DNA of 64,000 bases from UBA4736 sp002404015 (GTDB lineage: Bacteria > Chloroflexota > Dormibacteria > Dormibacterales > Dormibacteraceae). Location: the NCBI GenBank assembly GCA_036747295.1, contig DAIOCN010000005.1, positions 1 to 64,000 on the forward strand, given 5' to 3'. Position 1 is the stretch's first letter. Each line of letters starts with the position of its first letter. The notes under the pieces were generated by a model that saw only the letters and a program-made list of their open reading frames with translations, did not search any database and was not told where the DNA came from. The translations under genes were made by a program, and so were the position numbers. Below are positions 58,398 through 64,000 of this stretch, in pieces.

Positions 58398-59498
58398 GTG
58401 GGAATCAGGCTAAGACTCGGTCCGATCATCGGCTCGCTCCTGGTCCTCGTAGTCGGTTGCAGCGGGAGCTCGTCCTCCTCCACGCCTTCCAGCCAGGCAT
58501 ACAAGGTTGCCTTCGTCTACAACTCGGCCCGCACCACCATCGGCTGGAGCAAGGCACACGACGACGGGAGGCTGATGGTCGAGCAGAAGCTGGGCAGCAA
58601 GGTCGCCACCACCTACCGCGAGAATGTGCCCGAGGGCCCGCAGACCGAGCAGGTGGTAGAGAGCCTGATCCGGGACGGCAACAAGATGATCTTTGGAACC
58701 TCCTTTGGGTTCCAGGACCCGTTCGTGAATGAGGCCAAGAAGCATCCCGACGTCAAGTTCGAGGTCGCCACCGGGTTCCAGCTGGCCGCCAACCTCGCGG
58801 AGTACAACGGCGCCTCGGAGGACGTCGACTATCTGCGCGGCATCGCCCTCGCCGCGGCCAGTAAGAACGGCAAGATCGGCGTCGTCTGCTCGTTCCCGAT
58901 CCCGCAGGCGATCCGGGAGATCAACGCGCTCTTGCTCGGCGCCCAGTCCGTGAAGCCCAGCGTAACCGCCCAGGTGGTCTGGACCAACACCTTCTCCGAC
59001 CCCGCTAAGGAGCGGAAGGCCGCCGAGGGCCTGATCGCGGCTGGCGCGGACACCATCGCGATCGTGGGTGTCGACAACCCGACGGCGGGCGAGGCCGCCG
59101 ATGCCGCTGGCATCAAGTGGGTCGGCTACGGCTCGGACGAGATGTCGTTCGGGCCCAACACATGGCTCACGGGCCTGACCTACAACTGGGGGCCTTACTA
59201 CGTCGACCGAGTGACCGCGGGTATCAACGGCACGTGGAAGAGCGGCAGCTACTACGGGGGCTTCAAGGACGGGATCATCGCCCTGGCGCCGCTGGGCAAG
59301 TCGGTCTCCGCCGACACCAAGAACAGGATGGATCAGAAGCGAAAGGAACTGGCCGCAGGCAGCTTCTATGAGTTCACCGGTCCGCTGAAGGACCAGTCCG
59401 GCACCGAGATGGTCCCAGCCGGCACCCGCATGACGCTCGACAAAGTCCTCACCATGGACTGGTTTGTCCAAGGGGTCGTCGGCAGTCCCAAAGGATAG
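58398..59498 (+). CDS. BMP/PnrA-type ABC substrate-binding lipoprotein
   Basis: 366 residues from GTG 58398. The lipoprotein signal is IIGSLLVLVVGCSGS (Cys ~21) with a Ser-rich linker. The BMP fold is seen in YKVAFVYNSARTTIGWSKAHDDG, MIFGTSFGFQDP, DYLRGIALAAASKNGKIGVV and VGYGSDEMSFGPN. Family members bind nucleosides or related bases; the ligand here is unknown. Three cognate transporter genes follow in overlapping order. Confidence 0.92.
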   Translation: MGIRLRLGPIIGSLLVLVVGCSGSSSSSTPSSQAYKVAFVYNSARTTIGWSKAHDDGRLMVEQKLGSKVATTYRENVPEGPQTEQVVESLIRDGNKMIFGTSFGFQDPFVNEAKKHPDVKFEVATGFQLAANLAEYNGASEDVDYLRGIALAAASKNGKIGVVCSFPIPQAIREINALLLGAQSVKPSVTAQVVWTNTFSDPAKERKAAEGLIAAGADTIAIVGVDNPTAGEAADAAGIKWVGYGSDEMSFGPNTWLTGLTYNWGPYYVDRVTAGINGTWKSGSYYGGFKDGIIALAPLGKSVSADTKNRMDQKRKELAAGSFYEFTGPLKDQSGTEMVPAGTRMTLDKVLTMDWFVQGVVGSPKG

Positions 59499-61044
59499 CG
59501 AGGGCGATCCGCACCAGGAGGGGGAGGGCGCACCTCCCCTCCTGGAGATCCGGGCGATCACCAAGGTCTTCCCGGGAGTGATCGCCAACGACGGTGTGGA
59601 CCTCGACCTGATGCCAGGCGAGGTCCACGCTTTGCTGGGGGAGAACGGCGCCGGCAAGTCGACGCTGGCCAGCATCCTGACCGGGCTCTACCGGCCTGAC
59701 TCCGGGCAGATCCGGCTGCGCGGGCAGCCGGTTGAGTTCCGATCCCCCAGGCAGGCGGTCGACGCCGGCGTCTTCATGGTCCATCAGCACTTCCGGCTGG
59801 TGCCCTCGCTGACGGTCGCCGACAACGTATTGCTCGGCCATCCGGCCGAGCCGTGGATGAGCGGTGCACGGGGCGAGATGGACGAGCGGATCGCCGAGGT
59901 CGGCCGCCGCCACGGACTGGATGTGGACTTGCGGGCTCGTGTGGGCGACCTGGCGCTAGGGCAGCGGCAGCGGGTCGAAGTGCTCAAGGCCCTCTTCCGC
60001 GATCCCGCCGTGCTCATCCTCGACGAGCCCACCGCCCTGCTCACCCCCCAGGAGGCGGACGCGCTGCTGCAGACGCTCCGCCAGGCCTCCCGCGCCGACC
60101 GGGCGATACTGCTCATCTCGCATCGCCTGAACGAGGTGCTGGCGGTGGCCGACCGGGTCACCGTCCTTCGCCGCGGACGGGCGGTGGCGACCCTGGCCGC
60201 ACGGGACTGCGACCCGCGCTCGTTGGCTAGGACCATGATCGGCCGCGATCTGCCGGAGCCCCCGCCGCGGCCACCCGCCGCGCCAGCCCGGCGCGATGCG
60301 ACTCCCGTGCTGGAGCTGCGCGGCGTGAGCGCCGGCGACGGCTCCGGTCGCCTGCGCAACGTCTCCCTGCAGGTGGCCGCAGGCGAGATCCTGGGCGTGG
60401 CCGGAGTCTCCGGCAACGGCCAGCGGCTGTTGGCCGAGGTGATCGCCGGCACCGCCCGGCCAGCGACCGGCGAGGTCCTGGTGGACGGCCGGCGGACGAG
60501 CGGGCGGGGCGCTCGGGGGGCCCTGAGGGCGGGCGTCGCCTACGTGCCCGAGGACCGCCTGGGGGAGGCGGTCGCACCCGGCCTCAGCGTGGCCGAGAAC
60601 CTGGTCCTGCGCACCCGCGCCTGGCATGCCTTCAGCCGCCTGGGCCTGCTCTCGCGGCGCCGCGTCGAGCGCCACGCGCGCCGACTCATCGGCGAGTACG
60701 CGATCGCCGCCACCGGCCCCGGCGCCCCGGTTCGTGTGCTCTCCGGCGGCAACATCCAGAAGACCGTGATCGCGCGCGAGCTAGCGAACCGGCCGCGGCT
60801 GATCGTGGCGGTCTCGCCCAGCCAGGGGCTGGACGTGGGGGCCACCAGGTTCGTGCGCGAGGCCATCCGCGGCGTGGCCACGGGCGGAGGCGCGGTGGTG
60901 CTGATCAGCGACGACCTGGACGAGATCCTCGAGCTGGCCGACCGGATCGCGGTCCTCTACCGGGGCGCCATCGCGGGCGAGATGCCGCGCCGGGAGACAG
61001 AGGCCGAGAAGCTGGGCCTGCTCATGCTCGGCGCCGGCGCATGA
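59464..61044 (+). CDS. ABC transporter ATPase, duplicated nucleotide-binding domain
   Basis: 526 residues with two ATPase halves. The first has Walker A LLGENGAGKSTL, Q-loop HQHFRL, signature LALGQRQRVEVLKAL and Walker B LILDEPTALL. The second has a degenerate Walker A (GVAGVSGNGQRLL) but a standard signature LSGGNIQKTVIAREL, as is normal for sugar/nucleoside importers. TTG 59464 overlaps the binding-protein gene by 35 nt; the true start may be a little downstream. Confidence 0.93.
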   Translation: MSKGSSAVPKDSEGDPHQEGEGAPPLLEIRAITKVFPGVIANDGVDLDLMPGEVHALLGENGAGKSTLASILTGLYRPDSGQIRLRGQPVEFRSPRQAVDAGVFMVHQHFRLVPSLTVADNVLLGHPAEPWMSGARGEMDERIAEVGRRHGLDVDLRARVGDLALGQRQRVEVLKALFRDPAVLILDEPTALLTPQEADALLQTLRQASRADRAILLISHRLNEVLAVADRVTVLRRGRAVATLAARDCDPRSLARTMIGRDLPEPPPRPPAAPARRDATPVLELRGVSAGDGSGRLRNVSLQVAAGEILGVAGVSGNGQRLLAEVIAGTARPATGEVLVDGRRTSGRGARGALRAGVAYVPEDRLGEAVAPGLSVAENLVLRTRAWHAFSRLGLLSRRRVERHARRLIGEYAIAATGPGAPVRVLSGGNIQKTVIARELANRPRLIVAVSPSQGLDVGATRFVREAIRGVATGGGAVVLISDDLDEILELADRIAVLYRGAIAGEMPRRETEAEKLGLLMLGAGA

Positions 61045-62177
61045 GGGTCGAGCGCCAGGCCTCCGCGCTGCCTGCGGCGCCCGTGTTGGTGCCGCTGGGC
61101 TCGCTGGTGGCTGCCGGGCTCTTCGGCGCCCTGCTGTTGGCGGTCACCGGCCACGACCCCCTGCACATCTACGCCGAGATCGCCGCCGCCGGTTTCCTGG
61201 CGCCGGGCGCGCTACAGGCCACGCTGGTATCCTCGGCGCCGCTCCTGCTGGCCAGCCTGGCCGCGGCCACTGCCTTCCGAATCCGGCTCTGGAACATCGG
61301 CGGGGAGGGCCAGCTCTACCTCGGCTCGGTGGGAGCCCTGGGCGTGGCCCTGCTGATGGGCGACCGCTTCGGCGTCTTGGTCGTGCCGGCCATGATGCTG
61401 GCCGGCGCTGCCACCGGGGCAGCCTGGGCCCTGGTCCCCGCCCTGCTGCGGGCCTTCCTGAAGACCAACGAGATCATCACCACGCTGATGCTCAACTACC
61501 TGGGGGGGCTGTTGATCGCCTACCTGATTTACGACAGCGGCTCGTTCTGGCGCGACCTGTCCTCGGCTAGCGCCAAGGTCTTTCCCACGGGCAAGCACCT
61601 GGAGGGGCCCGCACTGTGGCCGGTGCTGGAGATCCCAGGCACCGGCGTGGCGGCGCCGCTCGGGTTCCTGGCCGGCGCACTGCTGGCTGTGGTGGTGTGG
61701 CTGCTCTTCCGGTCGACCACGGCGGGCTTCCAGGCCCGGGTGGTGGGCGACTCGCCGGCGACGGCGACCTACGCCGGGATCAGCGTCCGGCGCACGGTGG
61801 TCACGGTCATGTGCCTGTCCGGGGCGCTGGCCGGCCTGGCGGGGGCCAGCGACTCGGGCGACTTCCGGCACGCGCTCGACCCCGCCGGCATGCAGGCCTC
61901 CGGCTTCGGTTACAGCGGCATCGTGGTGGCCGCCCTCGCCCGCTACAACTCGCTGGCCGTAGTGCCGGTGGCGCTGCTTGTGGGAGGTCTCTACAGCGCC
62001 AGCTACAGCATCGCCGGTTCGGACCTGCCCAGTGGCCTGGTCGGAGTCCTGCAGGGCGTAATCCTCTTCTTCGTGGTCGCCGGGGAGGCGGTCGCCGGCT
62101 ACCGCCTGGGCTGGGGCCGCCGTCCGGCCCCGGCCCGAGTGGGGGCTCCTGCCGACGCGCCGGCGGAGAGCCTGTGA
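61041..62177 (+). CDS. ABC transporter permease, nucleoside/BMP type
   Basis: 378-residue polytopic membrane protein. Family features: FRIRLWNIGGEGQLYLGSVGALGVALL, FLKTNEIITTLMLNYLGGLL, and GISVRRTVVTVMCLSGALAGLAGASDSG. Overlaps the ATPase stop by 4 nt and the second permease start by 4 nt. Confidence 0.92.
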   Translation: MRVERQASALPAAPVLVPLGSLVAAGLFGALLLAVTGHDPLHIYAEIAAAGFLAPGALQATLVSSAPLLLASLAAATAFRIRLWNIGGEGQLYLGSVGALGVALLMGDRFGVLVVPAMMLAGAATGAAWALVPALLRAFLKTNEIITTLMLNYLGGLLIAYLIYDSGSFWRDLSSASAKVFPTGKHLEGPALWPVLEIPGTGVAAPLGFLAGALLAVVVWLLFRSTTAGFQARVVGDSPATATYAGISVRRTVVTVMCLSGALAGLAGASDSGDFRHALDPAGMQASGFGYSGIVVAALARYNSLAVVPVALLVGGLYSASYSIAGSDLPSGLVGVLQGVILFFVVAGEAVAGYRLGWGRRPAPARVGAPADAPAESL

Positions 62178-63139
62178 GCAGCGCCGAAGCGATCCTGATC
62201 GGCGTGGCCGCGGCGGCGGTCTTCTATGGGACGCCGCTGGTCTACGCCGCCCTTGGCGAGCTGCTGGCGGAGCGCTCGGGCGTGGTCAACCTGGGGATCG
62301 AGGGGATGATGCTGATGGGGGCGGTATCCGGCTTTTGGGCGGTGACCCGGATCGGAGGCCCCGACGCCTCGGCGCTGCCGCTGGCGATCGCGATTGCGGC
62401 CGTGGCTGGGGGCGCTGTGGCGCTAATCCATGCCCTGCTGGTGGTCAGCCTGCGCGGCAACCAGATCGTGAGCGGGCTGGCGCTGACCATCTTCGCCGGA
62501 GCCGGCGGGCTCTCGTCATACATCGGCGCCGAGAACCACCTCGGCGGCATGCTGGCCAGGCACCGTTTCCAGGGCGTGACGGTGCCTGCGCTGGGCGACA
62601 TCCCGATCCTAGGCGACATCCTGTTCCGCCAGAACCTGCTCGTGTACGGCTCGTGGGCGCTGGTGCTGCTGGTCGCCTTCTACCTCTGGCGCACCCGGCC
62701 GGGCCTCCACCTGCGGGCGGTCGGCGAGGCGCCGGCCGCGGCCGACAGCCTCGGCGTCAGTGTGATTGCCTACCGGTATGCCCACACCGTGGCCGGCGGC
62801 TGCCTAGCCGGGGTCGGGGGCGCCTGCTTCAGTTTGGCCATTACACCCGACTGGTCCAATGGCCTCACCGCGGGCGCGGGCTGGATCGCGCTGGCGCTGG
62901 TCATCTTCTCCTTCTGGCGCCCGCAGTACGTGCTCGCCGGCGCCTACGCCTTCGGCGGCTTCGCGAGCCTCGGCTTCATCCTCCAGGCCCACGGCGTGCA
63001 CTGGCCGCCGGAGCTCCTGAGCGCGCTCCCCTACCTGATGACGATCGTGGTCCTGGTAATCGTCTCGGCCCGTCGCTTCAAGCGCCCCGGAGACGCGCCG
63101 GCGGCGCTAGGTATGGCCTACGTTCGTGAGGAGCGGTAG
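62174..63139 (+). CDS. ABC transporter permease, nucleoside/BMP type (second)
   Basis: 321 residues from GTG 62174. Contains YAALGELLAERSGVVNLGIEGMMLMGAVSGFW, SLRGNQIVSGLALTIFAGAGGLSSYIG, and AVGEAPAAADSLGVSVIAYRYAHTVAGG. The pair completes the importer with the duplicated ATPase. The stop lies 92 nt before the downstream P450 start. Confidence 0.92.
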   Translation: MSSAEAILIGVAAAAVFYGTPLVYAALGELLAERSGVVNLGIEGMMLMGAVSGFWAVTRIGGPDASALPLAIAIAAVAGGAVALIHALLVVSLRGNQIVSGLALTIFAGAGGLSSYIGAENHLGGMLARHRFQGVTVPALGDIPILGDILFRQNLLVYGSWALVLLVAFYLWRTRPGLHLRAVGEAPAAADSLGVSVIAYRYAHTVAGGCLAGVGGACFSLAITPDWSNGLTAGAGWIALALVIFSFWRPQYVLAGAYAFGGFASLGFILQAHGVHWPPELLSALPYLMTIVVLVIVSARRFKRPGDAPAALGMAYVREER

Positions 63140-63231
63140 CGACTCTGATGGCAGAGCTTGTTCATGGCCATAGATTTCGCTAGGCTTCCTCGAATCAAAG
63201 GCGTAATCGGCCAGCACAAGGAGCCCTGAGC

Positions 63232-64000
63232 ATGGCTACTATCGAAGTCCCCACCCTCAGCGTCTTGAACCCCGAGTTCCAGCGCGACCCCTACGCGGCC
63301 TTCGCCCGGGCGCGTGAGCGCTCTTGGATCGTGAGCACCGAACTCGGCTACCAGGTCCTCACCTACGACGCCTGCGTGGAGCTGATGCGCGACCGCCGCT
63401 TCCAGAACGGCGGCGAGAAGTTGGCGCGGATGAGCGGCATCACGTCCGGCCCCTTCTTCGACGCCTGGACCTCCTCCATCCTCTACTCGCGGGGAGCCGA
63501 TCACGTGCGGCTCAAGAAGATCCTGACCCCCTTTTTCGGGTTCAAGGCGGTGGAGCAGATGCGGGTGCTAGCGCGCCGGCTGATGAATGAGTACCTCGAC
63601 GAGGGCGGCGAGGAGCTGGAATTCATGACCCAGGTCGCCAGCCGACTGCCGGCGGCACTCTTCTGCCAGATGGTCGACGTGCCCTTCTCGGAGGCCGCCT
63701 TCATCAGCCGGATCTCGGACTCGCTGCTCAAGATTTTCTTCATGGACCCGCGCTACCGAGAGGAGATCGAGGCCGCCTACACTGAGCTCGACACTTTCGT
63801 ACGCGACCTGATCGCCCAGCGTCGCAAGAACCCCGGCGAGGACCTGGTGTCGACGGCCATCGCCGCCCACGAGGCGGGCGACCGGCTGACCGAGGAGGAG
63901 ACGGTCAACCTGGTGGCCACCGTGCTAGAGGCGAGCACCGACAACACCTCCAACCAGATCGCACTGGCGCTTGCCCTGCTCATCGAGCACCCCGATCAGT
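63232..64000 (+). CDS. Cytochrome P450, 3' end outside window
   Basis: 256 codons from ATG 63232, preceded by AAGGAG. The N-terminus (LNPEFQRDPYAAFARARE) and B-C region (ADHVRLKKILTPFFGFKAVEQM) are typical soluble bacterial P450. The I-helix (EASTDNTSNQIALA) carries the acid/Thr pair (DNT). The ExxR and haem-Cys motifs lie beyond the window. It follows the BMP importer operon and may process the imported compound. Confidence 0.9.
   Translation, partial: MATIEVPTLSVLNPEFQRDPYAAFARARERSWIVSTELGYQVLTYDACVELMRDRRFQNGGEKLARMSGITSGPFFDAWTSSILYSRGADHVRLKKILTPFFGFKAVEQMRVLARRLMNEYLDEGGEELEFMTQVASRLPAALFCQMVDVPFSEAAFISRISDSLLKIFFMDPRYREEIEAAYTELDTFVRDLIAQRRKNPGEDLVSTAIAAHEAGDRLTEEETVNLVATVLEASTDNTSNQIALALALLIEHPDQ

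Overview
This is a GC-rich, gene-dense bacterial chromosome segment with many GTG/TTG starts, 4-nt start/stop overlaps, lipobox-type solute-binding proteins, three ECF sigma factors and an F420-type LLM oxidoreductase. No gene fixes the phylum. The mix suggests a soil-type Actinomycetota or Chloroflexota/Dormibacterota relative; that placement is inference only.

Layout. 1-1235: end of a mobile element whose serine recombinase runs into tRNA-Ile(GAU); tRNA-Trp(CCA) follows. 1347-6618: a hypothetical gene, an Nmad3-like/phosphoesterase pair, hpt, then (minus strand) glpD, an ECF sigma factor and an unusual MGMT-Ada fusion. 6663-11324: an ECF sigma factor, a frame-broken anti-sigma-like gene, and a large PKD/IPT/Kelch surface protein. 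11579-15828: creatininase-family amidohydrolase and a peptide-type ABC importer without ATPase genes. 15776-18841: aceK, a small Cys-rich protein, small membrane proteins and a secreted protein. 19000-19394: three tandem copies of a ~132-bp repeat; a fourth inverted copy lies at 32161-32264. 19382-29030: RraA-like, cupin, 5'-3' exonuclease, nitrilase, GNAT, CDP-alcohol transferase, bS21, LivJ-type binding protein, and a selenium-binding protein/rhodanese pair. 29031-35389: a dapF homologue lacking both catalytic cysteines, a 179-bp MITE-like element, AIM24, NiCoT, MoaD-like, and a Fur/Xaa-Pro peptidase/greA/membrane-protein operon. 35405-44755: lipoprotein, AidB-type dehydrogenase, broken DUF559 gene, sigma/anti-sigma/NUDIX operon, hemE-hemH, Ldh_2-type dehydrogenase.

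44830 to about 52767 is accessory DNA: tyrosine recombinase, small ORFs, a Cys-rich putative Zn-finger protein, XRE regulator, Prim-Pol primase, RepA-like helicase and a TGCACC inverted-repeat array, followed by broken IS630 and LuxR-ATPase fragments and a tRNA 3' remnant. 52790-55675 holds decayed genes, an EEP nuclease and an LLM oxidoreductase. 55933-64000 is a catabolic-looking cluster: a P450, a tandem-duplicated AsnC/Lrp regulator, a BMP-type ABC importer with a clear sigma70 promoter, and a second P450 cut by the window end.

Themes: ECF sigma operons tied to damage-repair enzymes (MGMT-Ada, NUDIX), sulfur/nickel handling, and a compact self-replicating integrative element. I found no CRISPR array or rRNA.
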